A stretch of 61,723 nucleotides of DNA from Acidobacteriota bacterium (GCA_019639215.1 JAHBSH010000003.1:1-61723), one strand, 5' to 3'; counted from the first letter of the stretch, positions 27,629 to 37,278 are shown. The notes: generated from the sequence alone by a model not told the origin. A program made the numbers and translations.

Positions 27629-28582
27629 CTATTCAACGGAAAATTTGGAAATGTCCTTCATCTGAAACCGTCTGATGCGGCCGTTCTTTTGAACGATGAC
27701 CAGTGTTCCGCTGTCCATTGAAAAACGCAGCACGTCATTCATCGACACATCTACTTTTGCTCCGTCTCTAAAAATAACGACAAGTTTCTGCTCAGCAGGT
27801 GTTTCTTCCTTTCGCGGGGTTGTTGTTTCAGGTTGTTTTGCATCGGCTTTTTCTGGTTCCGGTTCGGGCCGTGACCCTGCGCGTGTGTTTCTTGACGGTG
27901 TTCGTCGCTGCCTCGATGCGGTAGAGCGTGTCTGGGGTCGCGTTGGCGGCGTAGTGTTTTCAACCTCAGGCGGCTTTTCAGCAGCCACTTCCCTTTGCGG
28001 TTCTTCGGCTTTGGCCGCAACGGGTTCCTCAACGACTACCTCAAGCCTTGGTTGCGATTCCCCTTTCGCAACTTCTTCTTTCTTCTCAGGAACGGTAGTG
28101 GGAACCGACACTTTCGGAAGTTCAGGCACATTGCGGTTCAGATCTTCAGAAACTGCCAGAAAACTGCCGGCAAATTTGATCGTGAATCTTGCAGGGTCAT
28201 CGTTTGGGGTTCTGCCACTTACCCTTAGGAGCAATTTTTCAGGTTTTCGCAGGTAAACAACACGTCCTGTTTCGGTCATGCCGTGATCCGCAAGGGCAAC
28301 GATGCGCGTCATCAAACGCAAGCCGTCAACAACAAAGACATCAATGTCGCCGTTGAGGTTTTCATAAACAACATTTATAAAAATGTCACCTTGTCTTCCT
28401 TCAAAGGCATAATAATATTCTGTCTTGCGCGAATCGCTTATTGCTCGAGCAGAAATCGAGCCCGTGACAACGTCAGATGTAATAGGTGTCGGATAGCGTT
28501 GATCGGTCGATTGAGCGTCAACATTAGAAAGGCCAATGAAAATGCCTAGCAAAATGAATAATACTGATCTAACGCTTTTCAT
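27629..28582 (-). CDS. Secreted hypothetical protein with Pro/Thr/Glu-rich middle
   Basis: Signal peptide (about residues 1-23) followed by a beta-rich domain (about 35-135) that resembles bacterial pre-peptidase C-terminal-like domains (YYYAFEGRQGDIFINVVYENLNGDIDVFV). The middle, about 150-255, is low complexity and highly charged; the last 55 residues (VVIFRDGAKVDVSMNDVLRF...KDISKFSVE) form a second small beta-like unit. No enzyme motif is seen. It converges on the TPR gene with only 2 bases between. Confidence 0.6.
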   Translation of the reverse strand: MKSVRSVLFILLGIFIGLSNVDAQSTDQRYPTPITSDVVTGSISARAISDSRKTEYYYAFEGRQGDIFINVVYENLNGDIDVFVVDGLRLMTRIVALADHGMTETGRVVYLRKPEKLLLRVSGRTPNDDPARFTIKFAGSFLAVSEDLNRNVPELPKVSVPTTVPEKKEEVAKGESQPRLEVVVEEPVAAKAEEPQREVAAEKPPEVENTTPPTRPQTRSTASRQRRTPSRNTRAGSRPEPEPEKADAKQPETTTPRKEETPAEQKLVVIFRDGAKVDVSMNDVLRFSMDSGTLVIVQKNGRIRRFQMKDISKFSVE

Positions 28583-28615
28583 GTTTTGCTAATCGCAAAG
28601 TCGCGAAATTGCTTA

Positions 28616-29068
28616 TCAAAGCTCTTTTCGCAAATGCACCAGTCTGGATGTTTCGGAATAACCCAGGCTGCGATGTGCCGCCAAGCTGGTTTCATTACCG
28701 ATCTCAGCATCAGAGGCCATCTCGGTAAGGCCTTTTTGCTTTGCCCAATTTTCCGCCGAAGCAACCAATTCGCGTCCGATACCCTGATGTCTGAATTCCG
28801 GGTCAACAAACCACCCCTCCAGATATCCGACATGGTCTGAATCGCAATCTTCTACAAATGGCCGAATACTTGCCTCCAGAAAGCCGACAAGCCGTCCGTC
28901 ATGTTCCGCCACGAAGACCTGCTGCGAATCGGGGTGCTCTACTATGTCCACCATCTCAGCCTGATGCTCATCCTCCGGGGTTCTGTCCCACAGGATCTTG
29001 CGAAGCCGCAACCATTCGTTCAGGTCGGTCTCATGCAAAGGGCGAATATCTACAAAATGCTGATCCAT
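28616..29068 (-). CDS. GNAT acetyltransferase resembling aminoglycoside 6'-N-acetyltransferase AAC(6')-I
   Basis: The 150-residue GNAT protein follows the chromosomal AAC(6')-I pattern closely: DLNEWLRLRKILWD at the N-terminus, VGFLEASIR, VGYLEGWFVDPEFRHQGIGRELV with the acetyl-CoA loop (RHQGIG), AENWAKQKGLTEMASDAEIGNETSLAAHRSLGYSETSRLVHLRK. Transfer of acetyl from acetyl-CoA to the 6' amine of aminoglycosides is the family activity; whether this copy confers resistance is untested and another amine substrate is possible. It is not linked to any mobile element and lies between a secreted hypothetical and an S41-like gene. Confidence 0.78.
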   Translation of the reverse strand: MDQHFVDIRPLHETDLNEWLRLRKILWDRTPEDEHQAEMVDIVEHPDSQQVFVAEHDGRLVGFLEASIRPFVEDCDSDHVGYLEGWFVDPEFRHQGIGRELVASAENWAKQKGLTEMASDAEIGNETSLAAHRSLGYSETSRLVHLRKEL

Positions 29069-29131
29069 CCGAAACCGATTTTAACAGGGAAACGCATCTT
29101 CCAACAACACTTAAATTCTAGAACGCCGTGT

Positions 29132-29166
29132 CAAACAAAAGAGACCTGCTCTTAGCAGGCCTCTTT
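29132..29166 (-). terminator. Terminator after the S41-like gene
   Basis: On minus, AGAGGCCTGC (29155-29164) pairs with GCAGGTCTCT (29140-29149) with one G-U wobble and a 5-base loop, followed by TTTGTTTG. It separates the S41-like gene from the GNAT gene. Confidence 0.8.
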
Positions 29167-29188
29167 ATTAAAGATCTATATCGACTCA

Positions 29189-30496
29189 CTAAGCAGCAGC
29201 TTTTGCCGTATTCGAGCCGGTATTGAGTATCTCCAAAGCTTTTTTCATCTGAACATCTTCTGTCGAAGGTTTTGGTGTAGGCGACGGAATCGGTGTAGGA
29301 GTTTGCTGAGGATTTTCTGCTTGATCCTCTTTCTGTTCGATCAATTCTTCGACTTCGATTGGCTCAGGCGTGTCAGGACGTTTGACCTCGACGGACGGTT
29401 TGATCCCCATGGAATCACGATCATCACCGAGAAAAGGTTTGCCTGAAGGGGACGACCATCTTTCAACTGTTAAAAGCAAAGCGTCGCCGCCACGCAGGGG
29501 GAACAACTTTTGTGCTGTTCCTGCACCAAAACTCCGTTCACCGACCACTTCACCGCGCTTACTTTCCAATATTGCCGACGCCACTGCTTCAGCCGCTCCA
29601 GCAGTGCTGAAATCGATCAGAACTGCTACTTTTCCATCAAATATGTGTTTACCTGCATCGGCCTTAAATGTCTTGATAACGCTCTTATCACGGCCAGTAA
29701 CACTTGCAAGATCACCTTCGCGTATAAAAAGATTTGCAACCTCTACAGCCTGATCCAATGAACCGGCCGAAACACCTCTTAGGTCTAGAGCGATCTTTTC
29801 AACGCCTTTTTTCTTGAGCGATTCTACTTGAGATCTGATGTCGTCAGCCTCCCCTTTCTCAAGACTGAAAACCTTTATGACACCAACATTTCCGGATTCC
29901 ATTCGTGTTTCTACTTTTGGAACCGTGTAAGCCCCGCGCTGAATCTTTAGGGTAAGCGGCTTTGAATCAGATCGGAGGACGCGTAGCGTGACATCTGTCC
30001 CAGGAGCCCCATCTATCATTTCTTTGGCATCGTACAACGAGATGTCTCGTGTTGCCCGGTTCTCGATGTATTCGACCACATCTCCGGCTTTCAAACCCGA
30101 TTTTTCAGCATTTGAGCCTTTCAGAACTGAAAGGACGTAAAGGTATTGTGAAACTTGAGAGAATTCAGCACCGATGCCTACCGTGTTAGTTGCTTCCCGT
30201 CCGTTGAACTGCTTTACCTGTTCGGCGGTTAGGTATGACGAATAAGGATCAAGCCCGCCAACAAGTCCGCGCAAAGCCCCGAGGCGAACTTTATTCAGAT
30301 CCGGCTCATCAACGTAGTCGTTTTGTATATGTTGCAAAACCTCACCGAATATCCTGAGTTGAGCACCTGAATCATTGATCGGCTGCTGAGCCTGTGTCTG
30401 CAGCAAACTCCCAACGAATGGCAATCCTCCAACCAGAACATATCCGGCTATTACCGCCGAGAGCAAAAGCGTCCACATCTTACCGCGAAATGACAT
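29189..30496 (-). CDS. S41-family (CtpA/Prc-like) protein, probably catalytically inactive
   Basis: Membrane-anchored or exported protein (hydrophobic residues 7-27) with the tail-specific protease order: N-terminal helical part, PDZ domain (about 105-190) and S41 core (about 195-345), then a Pro/Glu-rich tail. In active enzymes the core has a Ser in (T/S)AS(A/S)SE and a Lys in TFGKG. Here the first reads DFSTAGAAEAVA, with Gly300 at the Ser position, and the second reads RSFGAGTAQ, with Ala325 at the Lys position; Gln329 is kept. Loss of both catalytic residues points to a pseudoprotease, perhaps a binding or scaffold protein. The start is well supported and followed by no frameshift. Confidence 0.82.
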   Translation of the reverse strand: MSFRGKMWTLLLSAVIAGYVLVGGLPFVGSLLQTQAQQPINDSGAQLRIFGEVLQHIQNDYVDEPDLNKVRLGALRGLVGGLDPYSSYLTAEQVKQFNGREATNTVGIGAEFSQVSQYLYVLSVLKGSNAEKSGLKAGDVVEYIENRATRDISLYDAKEMIDGAPGTDVTLRVLRSDSKPLTLKIQRGAYTVPKVETRMESGNVGVIKVFSLEKGEADDIRSQVESLKKKGVEKIALDLRGVSAGSLDQAVEVANLFIREGDLASVTGRDKSVIKTFKADAGKHIFDGKVAVLIDFSTAGAAEAVASAILESKRGEVVGERSFGAGTAQKLFPLRGGDALLLTVERWSSPSGKPFLGDDRDSMGIKPSVEVKRPDTPEPIEVEELIEQKEDQAENPQQTPTPIPSPTPKPSTEDVQMKKALEILNTGSNTAKAAA

Positions 30497-30597
30497 ATAA
30501 TACCTCTTATATAAAAACGATCCTTACGGCTAATACGGATCATTGCCGATAAAGGTTACACTTATCAGGACTCTATTATCAGACATCGAAACACTTG

Positions 30598-31083
30598 GTG
30601 CAAGAAAAAGAAACAACTAAAACCCCGGAATTTCTTGAGCTGGCGGATCTTCCGGTGCAAGGACGTCTATTGGCACTCGATCCGGGGACACTTCGCATCG
30701 GTGTCGCATTGTCTGATGAATCAAGGTTGATTGCCTCACCTTTACCGCGCATAGAGAGAAGATCCTGGAAAAAACTCCTTAACGACATCCGAAAACTTAT
30801 CGAGGAATATGATGCGATCGGGCTGGTAATTGGTTTGCCGCTGGAAACTGACGGTTCAGAAAGCCCAATGTCTGCGGAAGCCCGTAATATGGCGCATAAA
30901 TTTAGACTTTCTCTTCAAATTCCTGTCTTTCTTCAGGATGAACGAGTTACAAGTTACGAGGCCAAGGGCAGATTATGGGAAAAAGGAGTAGATCTTATTA
31001 AAAGCCGCGACCTCGTTGATAGCGAAGCCGCGGCAATAATTCTCACAGATTTTCTATCAATTCTAAAATCAGCTAGCAAATAG
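30598..31083 (+). CDS. ruvX: Putative pre-16S rRNA nuclease / Holliday junction resolvase-like YqgF
   Basis: RNase-H-like fold protein of the YqgF family that trims the 5' end of 16S rRNA precursor in E. coli. Motifs are LALDPGTLRIGVALSDES (first acidic residue), VIGLPLETDGSE and PVFLQDERVTSYEA, with the last Asp in DLVDSEAAAIIL. The start is uncertain: GTG 30598 or TTG 30595 give about 20 residues before the first motif, but no clear ribosome binding site is visible and an internal GTG at 30655 would also serve. Divergent from the S41-like gene; convergent with penicillin acylase. Confidence 0.85.
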   Translation: MQEKETTKTPEFLELADLPVQGRLLALDPGTLRIGVALSDESRLIASPLPRIERRSWKKLLNDIRKLIEEYDAIGLVIGLPLETDGSESPMSAEARNMAHKFRLSLQIPVFLQDERVTSYEAKGRLWEKGVDLIKSRDLVDSEAAAIILTDFLSILKSASK

Positions 31084-31121
31084 GATCTTCAAAGGCGTCA
31101 TATCGTCAATCTGCAAACAAT

Positions 31122-33476
31122 TTATTCCGGCCTGAATTCAACCCGAACAATTGCACCCTTATCTACAGCTTCCTTGGAAAAAGGAAACACAGATGCCTTC
31201 CCCGAACTCCACTTCTCAAACTGGTCTTTATAGTTAGGTGACTTCGGATCACCGCTTTGACCAAGAGGAATAACGAATCTCGTTGCGTCCCAGTTTCCCG
31301 GAGACGAAACGTGCCGCATTGAAACATACGAGGCTACGTTTGGCGTTTGTCCGCTGCCTGCAATGGCAGTATTCGGTGTTGCGAACTGTGCCCCGATCAA
31401 AGGTGCGACGGCTAACGGATGCGGAAAGCGGGCTGCAGAATTACTTCCCCAAACCCATTTTTGCGGATCCGCGCCAAATCTTTCCGATAACGTGGTTGCA
31501 GATCGGTCGGCGCAAGATCTTAACAATTCAGAATAGTCTGCAACACCTTTCGGAAGCCATAACGCCGATCCTTCCCTCACCGCTCTGTGAAGTATCCTTT
31601 CACGTATCAGATAGGCCGGTATTACAGGCTCAGAAGCAGAGATCTTTTCAGCTGCACAGAGGCGTATCTCGTTAACGATCAAAGCTCCTCTGGAATCTGG
31701 AACCATTTTTCCGTCCCATTCGCCGATGACTTTAAGAGAGGTGTCATCAGCCGCCTTTAAGCGGACAATATCTTCCGCCAGCATTTTGAGAGGAATATTA
31801 TGAACATCCATCTGTGCCGCGGTCGTGGAGTCCATAGTTGCCTTTTTATCGTTTGAGATAAGATCGTAAAGACGTCTGGCACGCCACGGGGCGGCAAAAT
31901 CGCGCACGAGCTGCGGATATTTATAATCCGTTCCAACTATTCTCTGATTCGCCGTCATTATAAATCCTTCGGACGGATTATAAAGATGCGGCAGTTCATC
32001 AAAAGGGATCGACCCGATCCAGTCACCATCCGTTGAGGCTCCGTCGTAAGGAACGGCTCCGTCGCCTTTTCTGCGTAAAGGTATCTTTCCGGCGGCGTAC
32101 CAGCCGATGTTCCCTTTTGTGTCGGCATAGACAAAATTCTGCATTGCACCGCCGTAATCGCGAAGAGCTGTTTTGAATCCATCCCAATTAACAGCCCGGT
32201 TCAAATAATAGAAGGCCGAGAAATCATTGCTTTTAGGATCAAACGCTGTCCATTTTAGGCTGTAACGCTTTCCGTTTGGTTCGGCAACGACCGGTCCGTT
32301 CCCGGTTTCGATGACTTCGAGCATCTCTACCGTCGTTTCCGGTTTCAACGGATTGGAGCGAACCTTGATCTCTTCTTTTCTTACGACAGGAGCTTTCCAG
32401 CCCGAAGGGCTGTTGTACTCTCCTTTCTCGTTGAAAGTTTCCAGATAGAGGTCCTGAACGTCCGGGCCGACATTTGTCGCTCCCCAGGCGATATGCTCGT
32501 TGTGTCCGAGAACAATGCCCGGAACTCCGGGAAACGTTACGCCTGCGACCGTCATTTTCGGCGTCGAAAGATGCGAAAGATACCAGATCCCCGGAGCTGC
32601 CGGCATAAGATGCGGATCGTTCGCCAATATAGGCTTTCCGTCTGCGGTACGTTTGCCGGAAATTACCCAGTTATTGCTTGCTGCGAGGTCTTCGGCAAAA
32701 AGGCCGATCCTTGAAAGAGAGTTTTCACGTATCAGACGGTCAGTTTCGATAAAGTCGGCGACGGCAAGAGCATCATCTTGGTCATGATCTTTTTTGAAAG
32801 CATCTGCATTGGCGGTTTTCGCGGCGGAAGCAGTATCTTTTCCGAACAAGATAACGTCGTACGGAGTGACGACATTTGAAAGTTCAGCAAATTTTTTCGG
32901 ATCGGCGCCGTCCTTAAGGTTTTGCCTGAGCAGATCGCCATTATAGGTTGAGCTGAGGGCTTCGGCCATTATCTTTCCTACGATTATGGAATCTGCGGGC
33001 GTCCATTCCCTCGGTTTATATTGGAGGATACGAAATTCTATCGGCAGGCTCTTTTCGTCGAGCGAGGCGATGTAGGCATTGACTCCTTTCGCATAATTTT
33101 CAAGGGCATCGCGGACATCTTGCGGATAGTGCCGGACGCTTTCTTCTGCTATTCGGGCAAAGCCGAATTTCCGCCAGCGTTTATCCTCATTCAGCGTCGT
33201 TTTTCCAAATATTTCAGCAGTTTCGCCGCGTGCAACTCGTCGCAGCAGGTCAAGCTGCCACAATCTGTCGCTTGCGGTCACATAACCCTGCACAAAATAA
33301 AGATCTTGTTCATTTTCAGCAGCGATATAAGGTATCGACCGGGCGTCGCGGGCGACTTTGACGGCAGACCTAAGCCCTTGCAGAGAAATTTGGGATGTTT
33401 CTGACTGCGAACTGACCGAAAAGGTAAAAAAAGCCAGGAACAATAGAAAGGTGAATGTTTTGGAGCCGGATATCAT
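31122..33476 (-). CDS. Penicillin acylase family N-terminal nucleophile hydrolase
   Basis: A 784-residue secreted precursor (signal peptide to about residue 23). The A-chain ends and B-chain begins at AASNNWVISG, where Ser267 would become the N-terminal nucleophile after self-cleavage; DPHL and the later Asn in the TANQRIVG region are also conserved. Such enzymes hydrolyse amides, including penicillins and acyl-homoserine lactones, so the natural substrate is not fixed by sequence. SIPYIAAENEQDLYFVQGYVTASDRLWQLDLLRR is a typical A-chain block. It is convergent with ruvX. Confidence 0.9.
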   Translation of the reverse strand: MISGSKTFTFLLFLAFFTFSVSSQSETSQISLQGLRSAVKVARDARSIPYIAAENEQDLYFVQGYVTASDRLWQLDLLRRVARGETAEIFGKTTLNEDKRWRKFGFARIAEESVRHYPQDVRDALENYAKGVNAYIASLDEKSLPIEFRILQYKPREWTPADSIIVGKIMAEALSSTYNGDLLRQNLKDGADPKKFAELSNVVTPYDVILFGKDTASAAKTANADAFKKDHDQDDALAVADFIETDRLIRENSLSRIGLFAEDLAASNNWVISGKRTADGKPILANDPHLMPAAPGIWYLSHLSTPKMTVAGVTFPGVPGIVLGHNEHIAWGATNVGPDVQDLYLETFNEKGEYNSPSGWKAPVVRKEEIKVRSNPLKPETTVEMLEVIETGNGPVVAEPNGKRYSLKWTAFDPKSNDFSAFYYLNRAVNWDGFKTALRDYGGAMQNFVYADTKGNIGWYAAGKIPLRRKGDGAVPYDGASTDGDWIGSIPFDELPHLYNPSEGFIMTANQRIVGTDYKYPQLVRDFAAPWRARRLYDLISNDKKATMDSTTAAQMDVHNIPLKMLAEDIVRLKAADDTSLKVIGEWDGKMVPDSRGALIVNEIRLCAAEKISASEPVIPAYLIRERILHRAVREGSALWLPKGVADYSELLRSCADRSATTLSERFGADPQKWVWGSNSAARFPHPLAVAPLIGAQFATPNTAIAGSGQTPNVASYVSMRHVSSPGNWDATRFVIPLGQSGDPKSPNYKDQFEKWSSGKASVFPFSKEAVDKGAIVRVEFRPE

Positions 33477-33638
33477 TGGAAAAAGATAACCGAACTTTTA
33501 CCAAAAGCAAAACGCCCTAAATTTGAGATATTTTACCGTATCGACCAGGCGGAAAATATGGCGAGCGGCACGTAAGGAAAAACGAACCGGTTTGTGATAG
33601 TATCTTCCTGAAAATCCTTAAAGGGCAATAGAAAGAGC

Positions 33639-34214
33639 ATGGCGGAAATAACAGCAAATAATCTTGGTGTCGCAGAGTTAACACTTCCGGCTTGGGGCGT
33701 TAAGCCCGTGGCCATTCAGTTTCTTCTTATTTTAGCGGCAGCGTTCGTTCTGCCTGCGGCGGCGCACGCAACGGGACTTCCCGTTCGCATTTTGCTTCCG
33801 ATGCATTGGCCGGTTCTTTTTATAGGCCTCGTTTATGGATGGCGTTCCGGTCTGATCGCCGGAGCGGCCGCTCCTTTGATCAGCTTTGCCTTTTCGGGAA
33901 TGCCGCCTGCTTTTATGCTTCCGTCGATGATGTTCGAACTGGCGGCATACGGTTTTCTTGCCGGAGCATTTAGAGAGATCTTCCGGTTGAATGTGTTTGT
34001 TGCGATGGCGCTTGCCCTTATCGGCGGAAGGATAATTTTTCTTGCCGTAACATTTGCAACCGGAGCCGTGACGCAAACTTTCGGAGCATATTTTATGGCG
34101 GCGATGGTTCCGGGACTTTATGCGGCCGCCGCACAGCTTATTATCCTGCCCCTATTGGCTTCGCTAATGCTACGCGACAGAACGGTCAGGTCAATTCATG
34201 ATACAGACGCCTAA
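33639..34214 (+). CDS. ECF-transporter S-component-like membrane protein
   Basis: A 191-residue protein with about six hydrophobic segments. ILLPMHWPVLFIGLVYGWRSGLIAGAAAPLISFAFSGMPP has the pattern of ECF S-components (substrate-binding part of vitamin importers), and the C-terminal region is hydrophobic throughout. No energy-coupling genes (EcfA, EcfT) are nearby, so it may share them with other loci. The substrate is unknown. It overlaps the end of the convergent aldehyde dehydrogenase by 4 bases. Confidence 0.6.
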   Translation: MAEITANNLGVAELTLPAWGVKPVAIQFLLILAAAFVLPAAAHATGLPVRILLPMHWPVLFIGLVYGWRSGLIAGAAAPLISFAFSGMPPAFMLPSMMFELAAYGFLAGAFREIFRLNVFVAMALALIGGRIIFLAVTFATGAVTQTFGAYFMAAMVPGLYAAAAQLIILPLLASLMLRDRTVRSIHDTDA

Positions 34215-35616
34215 CCGCTGATGACTATAAGCCGAGGTTCGGTCATCTCATCCATCGCATAGCGGATGCCTTCGCGTCCGAAGCCTGAATCCTTAACGCC
34301 GCCATAAGGCATATTGTCAACGCGGAACGTCGGCACATCATTTATTATCACTCCGCCGTATTCCAATTTTCCGGCGGCGTTTATCGCACCTTGCAGCCCG
34401 TCGGTAAAAACGCCTGCCTGAAGACCGTATTTACCGCTGTTTGCCATATCTACGGCGTCTTCCAAACTGGCAGCTCTTTCGATGACAACGACCGGGGCAA
34501 ATGCTTCTTCGCTGACGATCTTCATTTCCGGGCTTGTATCCGTCAGCACCGTTGGCGGTAGATAGCTTTCTGATCTTTCGCCGCCGAAAAGCTTTTTAGC
34601 TCCGTTATCTGTCGCTTCTTTTATCCAGCTTTCCGCTCGTTTTGCGGAGGCCTCGTCTATCATCACGCTGATGTCGGTATCATCATTTGCCGGATCACCA
34701 AATTTCAGCTTCCCGGTGTTCGACAAACCTTTCCGTCCATTCGTCGAAAAGATCATTATGAACAAATATCCGCTGAACAGAGATGCAGACCTGTCCCGAA
34801 TATGCAAAAGAACCGGTGACGCATTTCGCGACGGATCTTTCAATATCGGCGCTTTTATCTACGATCACGGCGGCATTTCCGCCGAGTTCCAGCGTAACGA
34901 ATTTCTTTGCCGCTTTTGCCTTTATCGACCACCCGACAGGTGCGCTTCCCGTAAAAGAGATCATGTTCACGCGGTCATCGGAATAGACGCGATCAACCGA
35001 CATTCATCGGAACTATCTGTAATGCCGCCGGAGGCAATCCGCTTTCTAAAAATATCTCTCCCAGCAGCAGCGAGGTCAAAGGAGTTCTGTCGCTCGGTTT
35101 TATGATGACCGCGTTGCCGGAAGCAAGAGCCGGGGCGACCTTGTGGGCGACCAGATTTAGCGGAAAATTAAAAGGAGTTATTCCGTAGATGACGCCTCGC
35201 GGGACGCGTTTCGTAAATGCGGTCTTTGCGGTTCCTGAGGCCTGTGTGTCAACCGGGACGACCTCGCCGCAATATCTTTCCGCCTCGCCGGCAGCAAAAG
35301 AAAAAGCGGCGATCGCCCTGTCAACTTCGGCGCTTGCGTATCTGAGAGGTTTCGCCGATTCGGCAATTATGGTCTCAACGAGGTCATTTTTACGTTGTTC
35401 GATAGCCGCAGCGATCTTTTTTATGCCCTGGGCGATCTCAAACCGTGCCTTCGCGTTCATTTCTGCCGCGGCCCGGCTTGCCGCCTCAAATGCCTGCGAC
35501 AGCTGATCTTCATCTGCCATTGAAACTTCGGCGATAAGCTCACCGCTAAAAGGCGAATGCACGGCGGTGCTTTCATTGCCCTTGATCCATTTTCCGTTAA
35601 TTAAAATTTCCCGCAT
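34211..35616 (-). pseudogene. Aldehyde dehydrogenase, interrupted by two frameshifts
   Basis: Three consecutive minus frames together give a complete aldehyde dehydrogenase of about 470 residues. The first piece (34993-35616) has TPFNFPLNL and GNAVIIKPSDRTPL; the second (ends near 34730) has the catalytic glutamate in LELGG and the catalytic cysteine in GQVCISVQR; the third (from about 34725 to 34211) has GDPANDDTD, PFRVDNMPYGGVKDSG-type and EMTEPRL blocks. The breaks lie near 35000 and 34725, each consistent with one extra or two missing bases. No stop codon interrupts the pieces otherwise, so the breaks may be sequence errors rather than decay. Confidence 0.82.
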
Positions 35617-35731
35617 CGGATAATTATAATCCCTTTCAAACAGATTTATTATGATTTAGGGCATCTTGGTTCAATATGCAGAATGTTTATTTGCAAAAAT
35701 GACAGTCTCGAATTAGGATTAGAACTAACGT

Positions 35732-35808
35732 GCACCTGTAGCTCAGCTGGATAGAGTATCTGGCTTCGAACCAGAGGGTCGCAGGTTCGAATCCTGCCGG
35801 GTGTACCA
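35732..35808 (+). tRNA. tRNA-Arg (anticodon TCG)
   Basis: A 77-base tRNA with encoded CCA. Acceptor GCACCTG pairs with CGGGTGT (two G-U pairs), the D arm contains AGCTCAGCTGGATAGAG, the anticodon arm is TCTGG-CTTCGAA-CCAGA (anticodon TCG) and the T arm GCAGG-TTCGAAT-CCTGC. Confidence 0.95.
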
Positions 35809-36043
35809 ATTTTTTTGCCCCAAAAGGGTTAAATTATCGAGAGGCTGCCTGAAACTTATTGCAGGTGGCCTTTTATAATTCTCCGAAAAATGACATATAT
35901 GTGATCTTGGAATTGAACGGGCGAAAGCAGGCGACGATCCGGGACGCTTTAACGCGAATTTTATCACGGAAAGCATAGATCCTTTAATTTCAACAATTTT
36001 ATTGCTCTCGGCGAGATATCGCGGTCAAAAAGGAATTTTTTTG

Positions 36044-36190
36044 ACGTCGCCAAACAACACTCGGACGCCACCAAACAATTGTCAGACGTCGCCAAACAAC
36101 ACTCAGACGCCACCAAACAATTGTCAGACTTCGCCGAATAACAATCAGACGTCACCAAACAACACTCAGATGCCGCAAGAGAATTATCGG
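36044..36190. repeat. Seven-unit 21-bp tandem repeat, two alternating unit types
   Basis: Units of exactly 21 bases start at 36044, 36065, 36086, 36107, 36128, 36149 and 36170. Units 1 and 3 share ACGTCGCCAAACAACACTC, units 2 and 4 are identical (ACGCCACCAAACAATTGTCA...), so the first four form a 42-bp higher-order pair; units 5-7 are progressively diverged. The region is open in plus frame 36002-36289 (TSPNNTQ/TPPNNCQ repeats) and minus frame 35964-36239 (SECCLATSDNCLVA repeats), and a third frame gives DVAKQHSDATKQLS heptads broken by one TAA. No frame has a convincing start, so coding is unproven. The flanking parts of 35809-36318 show nothing else. Confidence 0.9.
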
Positions 36191-36318
36191 GAGGCAGCAA
36201 ACATTTCTCTTTTACTTTCTGACACTTATCAGACAGCAACGATCATTTTGCCCGGTGACAGAACAGCTTTTTCCAACAAAAAATTGTAATTGCCTGTCTT
36301 CTTAGGAAAAGCTCTGCT

Positions 36319-37278
36319 TTATTCCGGAAAATATCGGTCAAATATTCGGAACCCAAAATCACGGCCTGCATTTGATACCTTTTTGAGGCCAAGTCCCGGC
36401 AATTCGCTTTCTTTTACGCCGAGATATGTAAAATGCGGCAGGTCTGATGCGACGGTCTGGAACCAGCCGTGATCTGCCAAAATTCGGCGAACATCAGCAT
36501 TTTCAAACTCCGAAACGTCAAGAGCAAGCATTGAAAGATGTTGTGAGGTTCCGGGAGGCGCCACGGAATAGATGATCGATTTAGAAAGGTCTTTCGCAAA
36601 AAATATCCCTTTTTCTTCAAGTTTCAGGACATCGTTGACCTGCTCAAAGGTCGAAAGAGCCTTTATTTGTCGGCCTCGGCCTGTGTCAGGCGGCCTTTAC
36701 TTACCCAATGGGTCAAAGCAGGGTCGACGCGGCTTTTCCATAAACTGACCGTCTCGTTATAGGTTCTTTTAGCAGAATCTGCGCCTCGCGGAGTTATTTT
36801 CAGGCCTTTTGCCTGTGCGGCTGAGATAGCGTCCTTTAATGCCGCCATTGCTGCGGTTTGGAGTTCTGGGTCAAAATTGCCGATCTTTGCCGATGTCTTC
36901 CCTATCGAGTTCTGAAAAGCAGTCACGTCGGCATCGTCCTTAAAAACGACGGTTTTCGGAGGAAAAGCCCTCCGCGTGCAATAAACACAGAGCCATATTC
37001 CTGAGCCTTTTGCCTACATCATCGGTAGGGTTTTGAAAGCCTGACGGAAGATTGGCAAAAAAGCCCGTTTCTGTCGGTTTGGTCATATTCGAGTTTGATG
37101 CCGGCGTCGAATTGCTCACATATGAAACACGATTGGCATTAGAGTTGTTCACGCTGGTGTTCTGCGTACCTAGATCATTAGCAGGACGAACAGTGCGTGG
37201 ACTTTCCCAACAGCCAGAAGAGCTAATGAGTATTCCGCCTAATAAAACTGCAATAGAAATTCTTTTCATACAGATCAT
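36319..37278 (-). pseudogene. VanY-like M15 peptidase lipoprotein (copy 2), broken by about three frameshifts
   Basis: Pieces in different frames line up with the neighbouring copy. The N-terminus has a lipoprotein signal (ISIAVLLGGILISSSGC); the middle gives EYGSVFIARGG and then PPKTVVFKDDADVTAFQ in another frame; the body KGLKITPRGADSAKR...DPALTHWVSKGRLTQAEADK is followed, one frame over, by PPGTSQHLSMLALDV (zinc-binding SxH and D) and LPHFTYLG (last His). Breaks lie near 37000, 36965 and 36662. The start overlaps the stop of copy 1 (ATGA). The fold would cut D-Ala peptides of peptidoglycan. Confidence 0.7.

Noticed and set aside
36044..36190. CRISPR array
   Set aside because: The units are contiguous 21-bp repeats without spacers and there are no cas genes in the window.
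36002..36289. Plus-strand frame of 95 residues with TSPNNTQ repeats
   Set aside because: Openness is a by-product of the 21-bp repeat, which leaves several frames open on both strands; starts with TTG and has no ribosome binding site.
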